Shown: positions 42,075 through 51,562 of the stretch, in pieces | Layout of the letters: each line of letters opens with the position of its first letter | Numbering within the stretch: position 1 is the first letter of the stretch | Source: Confluentibacter flavum | GTDB taxonomy: Bacteria; Bacteroidota; Bacteroidia; Flavobacteriales; Flavobacteriaceae | Length of the DNA stretch: 64,000 nucleotides | NCBI RefSeq assembly: GCF_002843175.1 | Contig: NZ_PJEO01000017.1 | Coordinates: 62,001-126,000, forward strand | Direction: 5' to 3' | Program-made: the position numbers and the translations under genes | The notes under the pieces: model-generated | Told to the model about the DNA's origin: nothing | Databases searched by the model: none | What the model saw: only the letters and a program-made list of their open reading frames with translations

Positions 42075-44636
42075 TTAATTATTGCCAATATTTAAATACA
42101 TATCTAAATTCTTATGAATTTGAATGATTTGATAATTTGCAGATGATATTGCAAAGTAGGGTTCCTTAATTTTTTGTTTATCTTCTTTAGTTAATAATTG
42201 GTCGAAGGTTTTTGCTATTTGTTCATTTTTTAAACCATGAATAATAACAAATGTGGTGTCTTTATTATAAACATCTTTTGATGAACTTAATTTATAATAC
42301 TTTAAGTTGTTTAATATCGTGTCTAATGTTCCTTTGAAACTTTCAATATTTTCTTTTTTAGAATTATCGAAGCTAAAAACCACTTTAAAGTTATCGTCGG
42401 GAGAATCTGGCACAAAATCTTTGCTCAAAATTTTAGGCAATACTTGTCCTTCAATATCTTGAGCCTGTTTACCTTCGGCTGTATTGGCGTAGGTAATAGC
42501 AATATAATTAATACCTTTGGCGTAGGCCTCATAACCATACAAACGTCCTGACGCTGTTGTTTTTAACAATTCCAATTTAGGCACGATGGGTTCACCATCA
42601 AACATAGTAATATACTCCTCGGTTTTAGAGATTACCTCTTCATACTCTTGGTTTTCAAGTTTCGCATACAATGCTTCATATAAACTTTCCGGGCTATTTT
42701 CGTCCTTGGCAGAAGCAAGTTCCGGATTGCTCAAAATAGTCGCATATCTTGATTCTGGATAATTTGAAATAATATCGTTTTTCGCAATATTGGCTTCATC
42801 ATTTTCGCCTAAAGCTTCATAAATCTTATAGAGGTTGTATTTAGAAGGCAATATCAATCGCTCTTCTGGGTTGCTTTCAAGTAAATTCTGGAATTTGTCT
42901 TTAGCCAATTCGTACTCCTGGAATTTTTCTTTATAAATCAATCCTAATTGATAGTATGCATAATTGCGTTCTCTAGAAATACTATCAATGTCTTTTTCTT
43001 CAGAAGAAATTTTAGACATGTAATATTGGGGGTCAAATAATTCGGTTTCGGTAGCTGAAGCCAAGGCATTCTTACCCAAAACATCTGTAATGGTGTTTGA
43101 TGTATTTTTAACGCCCCATCGCCAATCGTCTTCTAATGTTCTATCTCCCCAAATTTTAATAAACTCGTTTTTACCATAGGCTACAGTGGTTGGGTTATAA
43201 AAATAGAATGAAGCCGCTTGGTTTGGTGTGCCTCCTAATCTTGAGGGTGGTGTTACATTTCCTGGGTTATTGTTTACGGTTACAAGACCTTGGTTTCTTG
43301 TTTGGGCTTCTTGTTTTTCCTTTTGCTTTTCTGTTTGAATTTTAAGTTGCTCTACAAACGTTTCAAAGTAAGCCAACCTCTCGGATTCTGGTAAATTAAC
43401 AATTTTCAAAATACTATCATTCGTTTGGGCTATACCTTCATAATATATAACATCTTGAAGATTATCCCTTTTTCGCTGAATGGTTCTATATTCTTTAGAG
43501 TTTTCTGCCAATTTAGTCATCGTGCTATCGAAATAGTTGCCGGCATCTCTGTAAAGTGATTTATCAAAATTCATGTTACCAAGAATTTCATAATTACGAG
43601 CCATTAAAATATCATCTCGCGAATTTGTTCGTAACGACTTATTATAGTATTCTTTGGATAATATTTCTGAATTAGTTTTAAGATAAAACTCTGCAATCTG
43701 ATGATATATTTTATCTAGAAACGGGCGGTTCTCTCTGTTTTCTTCAAGATCTGTTAAAAATTCCAATAACTCAATTTTATTGCCATTTTCGTAATCGAAA
43801 TTCTTTATTTTTTCTATTTCGGCACTAATAAGATAGATACGGGGAATTTTTCGGTTTAATTTGACCACCTTATCAAAGGCATAAACAGCGCTGTCTTTAT
43901 AACCTAACGAGTTGTAAAGTTGCCCTTGAATAAAACGATAACGCCCTTGTTCTTCATTTTTTTTTGTGGCATTTGCGGCAATTTCTAATTTTGTAATCGC
44001 ACTGTCAATTGATTTTCTATTAATATAAGCCTGAGCTAAAATAGATGTGGCGTCTGCTAAATCTTGACCTTCTAAAACTTCTTGTGTTAATAACCGCTTT
44101 AGGTTTTTAATAGCCAGCTCATCATTTTCCAAACGGATATTGGTTTTTTCTCTCCAGATTTTAGCCTGATTAATTTTATCGCTGGCGGGGTATTTATATA
44201 ATATGTAGTTAAACGCCTCAAGTGCTGGAACAAAACGTTGGTCAAAATACCTGGCCTTTCCTAATAATAAATACGCTTCATCGATTTGTGGATTTTTCTC
44301 TTTGCCTTCAATATCCATTCCATGCATTTGAATGGCCTTAACTGCCTTTTCCTCTGCACGGGAAAAAGATTCGTTTTGAGATTGCCCAGGCAGTATAATG
44401 TCCTCAAAGACTTCCATGCGCTCAATAGGTAATATCTCCCAATAATTATCGAAATAACTTTCGTTTAAATTATTGCGTCCTTCTTCCAAAGCATTATAGC
44501 CATTATAAAGTGCATTGTATTCTGCCGTTACTGCATGAAAATTGCGGCTAATGAATTTGTCTTTTTTTCTTGAACAACCTGTTACTAGAAAAATGGAGCA
44601 GCCTATAACTGTTATTAGTTTAAAAAATGTTTTCAA
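42075..44636 (-). CDS. sprE: Gliding/type IX secretion lipoprotein SprE (PorW-like)
   Basis: An 853-residue lipoprotein: lipobox VTGC (C21), then the characteristic SRKKDKFISRNFHAVTAEYNALYNGYNAL, followed by many TPR-like helical repeats. The C-terminus (about 730-853) is a separate region with FVPDSPDDNFKVVFSFDNS and FAISSANYQIIQIHKNLDMYL. SprE is needed for gliding and T9SS function in Flavobacterium johnsoniae; the Porphyromonas homologue is PorW. First gene of the series with the bactofilin 42 bp downstream. Confidence 0.9.
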   Translation of the reverse strand: MKTFFKLITVIGCSIFLVTGCSRKKDKFISRNFHAVTAEYNALYNGYNALEEGRNNLNESYFDNYWEILPIERMEVFEDIILPGQSQNESFSRAEEKAVKAIQMHGMDIEGKEKNPQIDEAYLLLGKARYFDQRFVPALEAFNYILYKYPASDKINQAKIWREKTNIRLENDELAIKNLKRLLTQEVLEGQDLADATSILAQAYINRKSIDSAITKLEIAANATKKNEEQGRYRFIQGQLYNSLGYKDSAVYAFDKVVKLNRKIPRIYLISAEIEKIKNFDYENGNKIELLEFLTDLEENRENRPFLDKIYHQIAEFYLKTNSEILSKEYYNKSLRTNSRDDILMARNYEILGNMNFDKSLYRDAGNYFDSTMTKLAENSKEYRTIQRKRDNLQDVIYYEGIAQTNDSILKIVNLPESERLAYFETFVEQLKIQTEKQKEKQEAQTRNQGLVTVNNNPGNVTPPSRLGGTPNQAASFYFYNPTTVAYGKNEFIKIWGDRTLEDDWRWGVKNTSNTITDVLGKNALASATETELFDPQYYMSKISSEEKDIDSISRERNYAYYQLGLIYKEKFQEYELAKDKFQNLLESNPEERLILPSKYNLYKIYEALGENDEANIAKNDIISNYPESRYATILSNPELASAKDENSPESLYEALYAKLENQEYEEVISKTEEYITMFDGEPIVPKLELLKTTASGRLYGYEAYAKGINYIAITYANTAEGKQAQDIEGQVLPKILSKDFVPDSPDDNFKVVFSFDNSKKENIESFKGTLDTILNNLKYYKLSSSKDVYNKDTTFVIIHGLKNEQIAKTFDQLLTKEDKQKIKEPYFAISSANYQIIQIHKNLDMYLNIGNN

Positions 44637-44754
44637 TACCCTTGTTGCTAGTCAAAATAAATAACTACAAACTAGTGTTTATAGTATGTACTTGGGTAAA
44701 AATAAACATCTTTTTTGATTAACTTCTAAAATCAAACAATTTTTAGACGAGTTG

Positions 44755-45450
44755 TTAATTGGTAAAATGGGCTTCCAATTCCTTTAAAGTGGCTTTGTTT
44801 GTTGCTAGGTCTTTGACTATTTCGCCTTTTTCCAATACAACAATTCGTTCGCAAACATCTGTAATATGCATTAAATCATGACTAGAAATTAAAACTGTTA
44901 CCCCTTTTTTCTCAGCTAAATCCTTAATAATGCCTTTCAGCCTTATTTGTGTGGTGGGATCTAAATTTGCAAAAGGTTCATCTAAAACGATGACTTCAGG
45001 ATTTCCTATTAATGCCGCCACGATACCAACTTTTTTTTGATTTCCCTTACTTAAATCTCGCAGATATTTTTTTTGTTTTAAAATCTCCCCATGAAAAAAA
45101 TCCTCAAATTGTGATAACAAAGCACCAACATCTGCTTTGTTTTGGTTTCGAAGCTCACCTATAAAATAAAAATACTCCTCGGCGGTTAAATAGCCAATTA
45201 AAAAGCTTTCATCAATAAAAGCAGATGTAAAAGGTTTCCATTCTTCACTTTCATTTACTTGGATATTATTGGTTTTTATAAACCCTGTTGTTGGTTGAAT
45301 TAAATCTAAAAGCAAACTAAAATAAGTGGTTTTACCAGCTCCATTGTTTCCAACTAAGCCAAAACTTTGTCCTTTAGGAATGTCTAGCGATTCGATATTT
45401 AAAACTAAATTGTTATTGTATTTTTTTGAAAGATTAGATGTTGTTATCAT
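44755..45450 (-). CDS. ABC transporter ATP-binding protein
   Basis: A 231-residue single ABC domain: Walker A GNNGAGKT, signature LSKGNQKKVG, Walker B EVIVLDEPFANLD, switch ISSHDLMH. The GNQKKVGIVAAL form is typical of export/BcrA-type ATPases. It is 12 bp downstream of the DUF5687 membrane protein and so is likely its energising partner. Confidence 0.93.
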   Translation of the reverse strand: MITTSNLSKKYNNNLVLNIESLDIPKGQSFGLVGNNGAGKTTYFSLLLDLIQPTTGFIKTNNIQVNESEEWKPFTSAFIDESFLIGYLTAEEYFYFIGELRNQNKADVGALLSQFEDFFHGEILKQKKYLRDLSKGNQKKVGIVAALIGNPEVIVLDEPFANLDPTTQIRLKGIIKDLAEKKGVTVLISSHDLMHITDVCERIVVLEKGEIVKDLATNKATLKELEAHFTN

Positions 45451-45462
45451 TTTTGCAATGTG

Positions 45463-46944
45463 TTATTTGTTTTCATCGAAAGCATTAATCATTTTATATT
45501 TTGACTCTAAATATTTTGCAGTAATAACTCTCATTAATTTTTGATGCAGCACAATACCTGCAACTCCAAAGACAGCTATTATTAAACACGCCACCTCAAA
45601 CCCAACTAGAAAGTAAAAGAGCGCAAATAAGCCCATTGGAAGAATTAACAAAGGTATCCCAATAAGCCATTGTACCGCTCCAGTACCTTGATAATTAAAT
45701 GCAGCTTTTTGGCTTAAATCAATTTTCTTTCTGTTAAATGAGCCTCCATACAAAATAACATGTGTATTGACACCTACATTGTATATAGCCGCAGCAAAAT
45801 GTGCCAATAAAATTTTCCATCCAAAAAACACATATGGAATGCCCAGTACAAAAAGTATAATCACACTTACGGACATTAGAGTAAATTTTGATTTTAAATA
45901 TTGCTCGTACTTAATATTTTGACTCATTAGCAATTTATAATAACCGCTATCCCAAGCAGGAATAAATTGACCAAAGTTTATTAAAAAAATTCCCGTTGAA
46001 AAAACACCTATAAATACAAAAAACCATGGTAAATTTTGATAAGTTGGTTGTGGATAAAAAAACAACCCATAAAGCAGCCCTAAAGCCAGCATCCAAACCG
46101 AGGATTTTGTTCGTTTGTTACGCCAAATAAGTTTTAAATCCAATTTCATAAAAGGAGCAATGTCACCAAAGTTTTTTGTCCATTCTAAATTAGATGCATT
46201 TACCTCTTTAATTTTTGTTTTTAAGCCGCTGTCTAAAAATAATTTTTGTCTTAATAATTTAAAATTAAACCAATACAATATACCAAGTATAATCAATAGG
46301 GTTAAATTGAGTAATGGCGCGTTGTAAATAGCATTAAACCCGTTGGATATGATTTCATTAAAAGAAATAATATTAAAATGATTTAAGGCATACAAACCTC
46401 CTGTTAATAAAACAATCGGAAGAATCGATAATTCGGTTTCGGCAGAGAAACTTTCAATAATAAAATTTAAAAAATTAATTATTAGCGTTACTAAAACCAA
46501 CCCTATCATCCATCCTAAAACTGCACTAGTAGGATAATCTTTAACTATTAATGTAATACCAAAAGGCACAATTGCAAAAAGTGGTAAAAAATTAAAAAAC
46601 GATAAAGCGGATTTTCCTAAAACGAAGTTTACAATATCCCTTCTTTTAATTGGTAATTGTAAAAGTGGTTTCACACTCATTACTGGAAGCTTTTGAAAGA
46701 AAAACCTAAAAATTAAATCAGCTAAAATCCAATAAAAAAGTACGCTATTAACAATTAGCAAGGGGTCTTTATTTGGAAATGTCTTTTTAAGACCAGGATA
46801 TAAAAGCAATCCCATTCCTAAAAAAAGTATTATAAAATAGAGCGCTATAAATCCCATAAATATTTTAATGCCTAAGCTTTTCCCAAAACTAGCAGACCTT
46901 AAAAACGACTTCCACTCTAAACTTAAAAAATGCTTTACCATCAT
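45463..46944 (-). CDS. DUF5687 membrane protein, probable ABC permease
   Basis: A 493-residue membrane protein with about 11-12 helices, an N-terminal HFLSLEWKSFLRSASFGKSLGIKIFMG and a cytoplasmic loop KTKIKEVNASNLEWTKNFGDIAPFMKLDLKLIWRNKRT. I associate it with DUF5687, whose genes pair with single ABC ATPases in Bacteroidetes. The substrate is unknown. It lies 5 bp from the DUF2059 gene and 12 bp from the ATPase gene, one operon of three. Confidence 0.85.
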   Translation of the reverse strand: MMVKHFLSLEWKSFLRSASFGKSLGIKIFMGFIALYFIILFLGMGLLLYPGLKKTFPNKDPLLIVNSVLFYWILADLIFRFFFQKLPVMSVKPLLQLPIKRRDIVNFVLGKSALSFFNFLPLFAIVPFGITLIVKDYPTSAVLGWMIGLVLVTLIINFLNFIIESFSAETELSILPIVLLTGGLYALNHFNIISFNEIISNGFNAIYNAPLLNLTLLIILGILYWFNFKLLRQKLFLDSGLKTKIKEVNASNLEWTKNFGDIAPFMKLDLKLIWRNKRTKSSVWMLALGLLYGLFFYPQPTYQNLPWFFVFIGVFSTGIFLINFGQFIPAWDSGYYKLLMSQNIKYEQYLKSKFTLMSVSVIILFVLGIPYVFFGWKILLAHFAAAIYNVGVNTHVILYGGSFNRKKIDLSQKAAFNYQGTGAVQWLIGIPLLILPMGLFALFYFLVGFEVACLIIAVFGVAGIVLHQKLMRVITAKYLESKYKMINAFDENK

Positions 46945-46949
46945 TTTGG

Positions 46950-47351
46950 CTAGTTATATTTTTGGGCGATTCCTTGCAATTCCATTCCCCATGATTGTCC
47001 AAGTACCATGCCTCTTTGAGTTAAGCTTAATTGTTTTTCTGCAAGTTTTTTTCCTAAATCCGTATTGTAAAAAGCAACTAATTCTTTTATTTCATCTTGA
47101 GTAAACTCAGACATGTATAAATCTGCTAATTTATCGTATAGTCCATTTAAAGTAGCGATGGCTTCTTTTTGATAAGCTTCTTTATTGGCTTCAGACACCA
47201 TTGCGCCTATTTGAGAAATGGCATTATCAAAAGCGGCTCCAGAACCCGTTAATTTAATAAACTCAATGGTTTCTTTTTTAAATTCAGAAGTGTCTTGGGC
47301 TTGAGTTAAAACAGGAGCAAATAAGAATAATAATAGTAATACTTTTTTCAT
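46950..47351 (-). CDS. DUF2059 exported protein
   Basis: A 133-residue protein with signal peptide (about 1-18, ending TQAQ) and a helical DUF2059 domain (FTQDEIKELVAFYNTDLGKKLAEKQ is the diagnostic part). Periplasmic; function unknown. First gene of the operon with the DUF5687/ABC pair. Confidence 0.88.
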   Translation of the reverse strand: MKKVLLLLFLFAPVLTQAQDTSEFKKETIEFIKLTGSGAAFDNAISQIGAMVSEANKEAYQKEAIATLNGLYDKLADLYMSEFTQDEIKELVAFYNTDLGKKLAEKQLSLTQRGMVLGQSWGMELQGIAQKYN

Positions 47352-47452
47352 TATTTTGGGCTTTTTAAAGGTTAGTGATTTCGTTTATGAATTAGATTTC
47401 TTTTTATTAGTAAAAATTTTGCCGTAATTGTTACAATCAAAATTTAAATTTA

Positions 47453-47474
47453 CAAATCTACTTCCCTACTTTTG
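47453..47474. promoter_or_regulatory. Divergent promoter elements
   Basis: TAGATTTG on the minus strand (47453-47460) faces the DUF2059 operon and TACTTTTG on the plus strand (47467-47474) faces the reductase, 15 bp before its ATG. Both match TAnnTTTG. The -33 elements are unclear. Confidence 0.5.
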
Positions 47475-47489
47475 CAAAAAACATAATAA

Positions 47490-48545
47490 ATGTCGTCATT
47501 TCACAAACTCATAGTAAAAAATATCAATAAGGAAGCCAATAAAGCCATTAGCGTTGTTTTTGACGTTCCTGAAAACTTGAAATTGTCTTTTCAATTTAAA
47601 GCTGGACAGTACATTACCATTAAAAAAGATATTAATGGTAATGAATTAAGACGCGATTATTCCATTTGCTCTTCACCTAAAAGTAATGAGTTAAAAGTGG
47701 CTATAAAAGAAGTGAAAGATGGCACATTTTCTTCTTTTGCAAATAATGAATTAAAAGTGGGCGATGTTTTAGATGTCGCTATTCCCAAAGGCCGTTTTGT
47801 ATTTGAACCAAATGATAATAAAACTAAAAACCTTGCTGCTTTTGCTGCTGGCAGTGGCATTACACCTGTTTTAAGTATTATAAAATGTGCTTTAGAGGAA
47901 GAAATACATAGTAAGGTTATTCTCGTCTATGGGAATAAAACCACTGAAGACACCATGTTTTTAAATGAGTTATTAGAACTTCAACACCAATATAAAGATA
48001 GATTTTCAATTCAATTTGTGTTTAGCCAAGCACAAGAAGATAATGCTCTTTTTGGCAGAATTGAAAAAAGTACGGTAAATCTTGTGGTTAAAAACAAATA
48101 CAAACATATTGATATTGATGCTTTTTATTTGTGCGGACCAGAAACCATGATTCACACTGTAAAAGATGTTTTGACCGAGCATGGAATTACTTCAGATAAA
48201 ATCCATTTTGAACTTTTTAAAGCTGCAAAAGTGGCCGACATTATCGAAGAAACCACAATAACTGGTAAAACAAAAGCCACTATTATTGTGGACGATGAGG
48301 AAACAACCATTGAAATGTCTCAAAAACAAACCATTTTAGAAGCTGCTTTAGATGAAGATATAGATGCGCCCTACTCATGCCAAGGAGGTATTTGTAGTAG
48401 CTGTTTAGCCCGTTTAAAAGAAGGTGAAGTGATTATGAGGCAAAACAATATTTTAACCGAAAACGAAGTTGCTCAAGGTCTTATTTTAACGTGTCAAGCG
48501 CAACCTACAACACCAACAGTTGTTGTTGATTATGATGATATATAA
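47490..48545 (+). CDS. FAD/2Fe-2S oxidoreductase, PaaE-like
   Basis: A 351-residue electron-transfer flavoprotein. The FAD domain has RRDYSICSSP, the NAD(P) domain has AAGSGITPVLSI and YLCGPETMI, and the C-terminal plant-type ferredoxin domain (about 265-351) has C-x4-C-x2-C in SCQGGICSSC and the fourth Cys in LTCQAQP. This order matches the reductase of phenylacetyl-CoA epoxidase (PaaE), but no other paa gene is nearby. It may serve another oxygenase, or be a general ferredoxin-NADP reductase-like protein. Confidence 0.87.
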   Translation: MSSFHKLIVKNINKEANKAISVVFDVPENLKLSFQFKAGQYITIKKDINGNELRRDYSICSSPKSNELKVAIKEVKDGTFSSFANNELKVGDVLDVAIPKGRFVFEPNDNKTKNLAAFAAGSGITPVLSIIKCALEEEIHSKVILVYGNKTTEDTMFLNELLELQHQYKDRFSIQFVFSQAQEDNALFGRIEKSTVNLVVKNKYKHIDIDAFYLCGPETMIHTVKDVLTEHGITSDKIHFELFKAAKVADIIEETTITGKTKATIIVDDEETTIEMSQKQTILEAALDEDIDAPYSCQGGICSSCLARLKEGEVIMRQNNILTENEVAQGLILTCQAQPTTPTVVVDYDDI

Positions 48546-48629
48546 TACTACTGCCATTTTTGCTTAAAATTTTTAATTACATTTAATCCTTTTTTGATGG
48601 AGTTTGGTAATCAGAAATTTTTTAAAATT

Positions 48630-49658
48630 ATGCAAAAATCTTTAATAGCCCTTATCACAATAGCCCTTTTGTGCAGTAATTGCAAACACGCTAAATCCTC
48701 TAAAATGGAAATTGATGAAAATACTTCATCTAAATTTCGAATTGAAATTTTAAACGACGAGGCCTTAAAAATTATTGACTCAAATACCACAGTTAAAGTT
48801 TTGGCAAGTGGGTTTACTTGGACCGAAGGCCCCTTATGGGTTGAAAATGGCGATTTTTTGCTTTTCTCTGATATCCCCAAGAATAAAGTGTACAAATTAT
48901 TTGATAATGATACCATCACTTATTTACACCCTTCTGGGAGTTTTGATGAAGATTTTAAAGGAAGTGAACCAGGCTCCAATGGTTTACTGCTTAACGACCA
49001 AGGTGAATTGGTTTTACTTCAACATGGTGAAAGGAAAGTGGTAAAAATGGATGCCCCTTTGAATAACCCAAAACCTGAATACACAACTATAGTTGACAAT
49101 TACCAAGGTAAAAAACTCAATAGCCCCAATGATGCAGTATATGACACTTATGGAAACCTATATTTTACAGACCCACCTTATGGGTTACCCAACTTATTAA
49201 AGGACTCGGGCAAAGAGTTAGATTTTCAAGGTGTTTATTGTTTACTAACCTCGGGCGATTTAATACTTTTAGATAAAGATATTGAGTTCCCAAATGGCAT
49301 TGGTATTTCAAAAGATGGCAAATCACTTTACGTGAGCCAATCTAATCCCCTAAAAGCTGTATGGTATAAATATGCTATTATTACCCCTGGAAAAGTACAA
49401 AACAAACAGTTGTTTTATGACGTCACTTCCTTTATTGATAAAGAAGGATACCTTGGCTTGCCCGATGGGCTGAAAATTAATAAAAAGGATGTTGTTTTTG
49501 CTTCCGGCCCTGGAGGTATTTGGATTTTTAATCCCGAAGGTATTTTGTTGGCACAAATATTTACCGGCGAAAGAACGTCCAACTGTGCTTTTGGGTTGGA
49601 TGAAAAAAAATTATTTATCACCGCAGACGATTATGTGCTCTCTGTAGATTTAAAATAA
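48630..49658 (+). CDS. SMP-30/gluconolactonase-like exported protein
   Basis: A 342-residue beta-propeller protein from the ATG at 48630, where a signal peptide begins (MQKSLIALITIALLCSNC); the lipobox is imperfect (SNC). Earlier starts at 48597 or the TTG at 48594 would put charged residues in front. Conserved blocks are FTWTEGPLWVENGDFLLFSDIP, NSPNDAVYDTYGNLYFTDPPYG, EFPNGIGISKDG and YLGLPDGLKI, the metal-binding positions of the family. It probably hydrolyses sugar lactones in the periplasm. Confidence 0.85.
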   Translation: MQKSLIALITIALLCSNCKHAKSSKMEIDENTSSKFRIEILNDEALKIIDSNTTVKVLASGFTWTEGPLWVENGDFLLFSDIPKNKVYKLFDNDTITYLHPSGSFDEDFKGSEPGSNGLLLNDQGELVLLQHGERKVVKMDAPLNNPKPEYTTIVDNYQGKKLNSPNDAVYDTYGNLYFTDPPYGLPNLLKDSGKELDFQGVYCLLTSGDLILLDKDIEFPNGIGISKDGKSLYVSQSNPLKAVWYKYAIITPGKVQNKQLFYDVTSFIDKEGYLGLPDGLKINKKDVVFASGPGGIWIFNPEGILLAQIFTGERTSNCAFGLDEKKLFITADDYVLSVDLK

Positions 49659-49678
49659 CTCTAATTTTCACTCACTGA

Positions 49679-50698
49679 TCAGCCTACTATTGATTCTATT
49701 TTTTCAATAATGGTTTTCGGTGAAATACTACCAGCGGCGTTTTCGTAACCTTGTGGATATTTATTCCCATAAACCGATGTTGGAATTTTAGGATATTGGT
49801 TTCTATCTGCCGTTAACGCATAATCTTCTGGTTGATTAAATGGCGCAAACCCAGCAAATGGATGTGTAACCCCCCAAATAGTAACCACTTTTACACCCAA
49901 CATAGCGGCTAAATGACCGTTTCCAGAATCCATAGACAACATGATACTAAGATTTGAAATCACATCTAATTCTTCATCAAGGGTGAATTTACCTGATATA
50001 TTCATTACACTTTCGAATTCATATTCAAAATGGTTTAAAATACTCGTTTCCTTGGTTCCTCCTCCAAATAAAATAATTGTATAATCTTTTGAAAGTGACT
50101 CAATAATCTCTTTCATTAAATCTAAAGGATACATTTTACTTTCGTAGGCTGCAAAAGGAGCGATTCCAATCCATTTCGTTGTTTTATTTCCTAATGCTTC
50201 TGAAACTTTTGAGCTTAATTTTTTAGGCTTTGGAAATGACGGATTGCTTAAATCTAAGCTGAATCCTAGTTTAATAAAAACCTCAGCATAGCGTTGATGG
50301 GTTGATTTTAATTGTTGAAATCGCTCCCCAGAAATCAATGCTTTTTTTTCTGTTCTACCTTTATCAATTTGAACGAATGGTTTTCCGAAAAAAAAGAATT
50401 TTAAGATATTGCTTCGTAATACATTATGTAAATCGGCTACGGCATTAATCCCTAACACTTTTAATTCTTTAGAAAGTTTAAAAAGTCCGAAAACGCCATT
50501 ATGTTTACCGTTAATGGCAAAAGAAAATAGAGACACATTTGGTAAATCCCTAAAAAAAGGAAAGAAAAATTGACGTGTTAAAACAGTGATTTTAAGTTGC
50601 GGATTTTGTTCTATCAAGGCACGTAACACAGGTACCGTCATAGCCACATCGCCCATAGATGAAAGACGAATAACCAATATGTGCTTTGAGTTGGACAT
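49679..50698 (-). CDS. Glycosyltransferase family 9 (heptosyltransferase-like)
   Basis: A 339-residue GT-B enzyme. ILVIRLSSMGDVAMTVPVLRAL is the family start; WIGIAPFAAYESKMYPLDLMKEII and SMDSGNGHLAAMLGVKVVTIWGVTHP are the donor-site blocks. It probably adds a heptose or related sugar to lipid A core in the cytoplasm. Downstream of the DUF4254 gene in the same orientation, 93 bp apart with a degenerate repeat in the gap. Confidence 0.92.
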   Translation of the reverse strand: MSNSKHILVIRLSSMGDVAMTVPVLRALIEQNPQLKITVLTRQFFFPFFRDLPNVSLFSFAINGKHNGVFGLFKLSKELKVLGINAVADLHNVLRSNILKFFFFGKPFVQIDKGRTEKKALISGERFQQLKSTHQRYAEVFIKLGFSLDLSNPSFPKPKKLSSKVSEALGNKTTKWIGIAPFAAYESKMYPLDLMKEIIESLSKDYTIILFGGGTKETSILNHFEYEFESVMNISGKFTLDEELDVISNLSIMLSMDSGNGHLAAMLGVKVVTIWGVTHPFAGFAPFNQPEDYALTADRNQYPKIPTSVYGNKYPQGYENAAGSISPKTIIEKIESIVG

Positions 50699-50716
50699 TT
50701 TAAATTATAAGGATGA

Positions 50717-50787
50717 GATTCCTGCCTTACTCATTGATTCATATTTAAAATTATTGTATTCGTGAATCTCCGATTTCGCAGGAATTA
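50717..50787. repeat. Degenerate palindromic repeat, CCTGC/GCAGG family
   Basis: GAGATTCCTGCC (50715-50726) and a CGCAGGAATT copy (50777-50786) face each other across about 50 bases, like a worn version of the trpS-dprA inverted repeat. It fills the gap between the DUF4254 and GT9 genes. Confidence 0.55.
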
Positions 50788-50791
50788 CAAA

Positions 50792-51397
50792 TTATTTCTG
50801 CCCTCTTAATACAGGGTTTAGCTCATCGTCGTTGTACATTTTCATTTGTTTATAAACTTTCATGTACTTATCACCGCTTTCAATATCATAAAGCAATGTG
50901 TCAATAGCTGTTGACAAATCTACACGTTGCTCTAGCAAAACATCTAGTTTTACTTTACAGGCAGCTCTATGTCCGTCAGAAGCATCCGTACGCGTGGCTT
51001 CTTCGTTCATGTGATAAATTTTTAAAGCTAAAATAGATAATCTATCAATGCCCCAAGCTGGGCTTTCGGTATTGATTGTTGCATTTGCCTTTGGAGTAAC
51101 ATCCTTATATTTTTCTAAAAAATAACTATCAATATACTCCACCATATCAGTTCTGTCTTGATTTGATGCATCAATTTTACGCTTTAAGTTTAAAGCTGCT
51201 ACTGGCTCGATTTGCGGATCGCGAATAATGTCTTCATAATGCCATTGTACGGTATCAATCCAACATTTTCTATATAATAAATGCTCGATTAAATCGGTTT
51301 TTGAATAGGCGTTTTCAAATGGCTGTGCTACGCTGTTAATAACATGGTATTTTTCAATAACGTCCTGAAATATTTTATTCGCTTTACTTGTAAACAT
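50792..51397 (-). CDS. DUF4254 protein
   Basis: A 201-residue helical protein with IEHLLYRKCWIDTVQWHYEDIIRDP, NQDRTDMVEYIDSYF and the C-terminal DKYMKVYKQMKMYNDDELNP, diagnostic for DUF4254. Function unknown; its position next to a heptosyltransferase-like GT9 gene suggests a link to lipopolysaccharide core. A TAGGTTTG element (minus, 51418-51425) about 20 bp upstream could be its -7 box. Confidence 0.88.
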   Translation of the reverse strand: MFTSKANKIFQDVIEKYHVINSVAQPFENAYSKTDLIEHLLYRKCWIDTVQWHYEDIIRDPQIEPVAALNLKRKIDASNQDRTDMVEYIDSYFLEKYKDVTPKANATINTESPAWGIDRLSILALKIYHMNEEATRTDASDGHRAACKVKLDVLLEQRVDLSTAIDTLLYDIESGDKYMKVYKQMKMYNDDELNPVLRGQK

Positions 51398-51562
51398 GAT
51401 GTATTAATTTTAAAGTGCAAACCTACAAAATTTAAACATAAATAATATCCTTTCGATTTCTGTAGGTTCACGGTTTCCATTTTATTAAAATTGGTATGAT
51501 AACCGTAAATATAAGTCTAAATAATTAACTTTAACATTCAAATATGAAAGATAGAACACACT

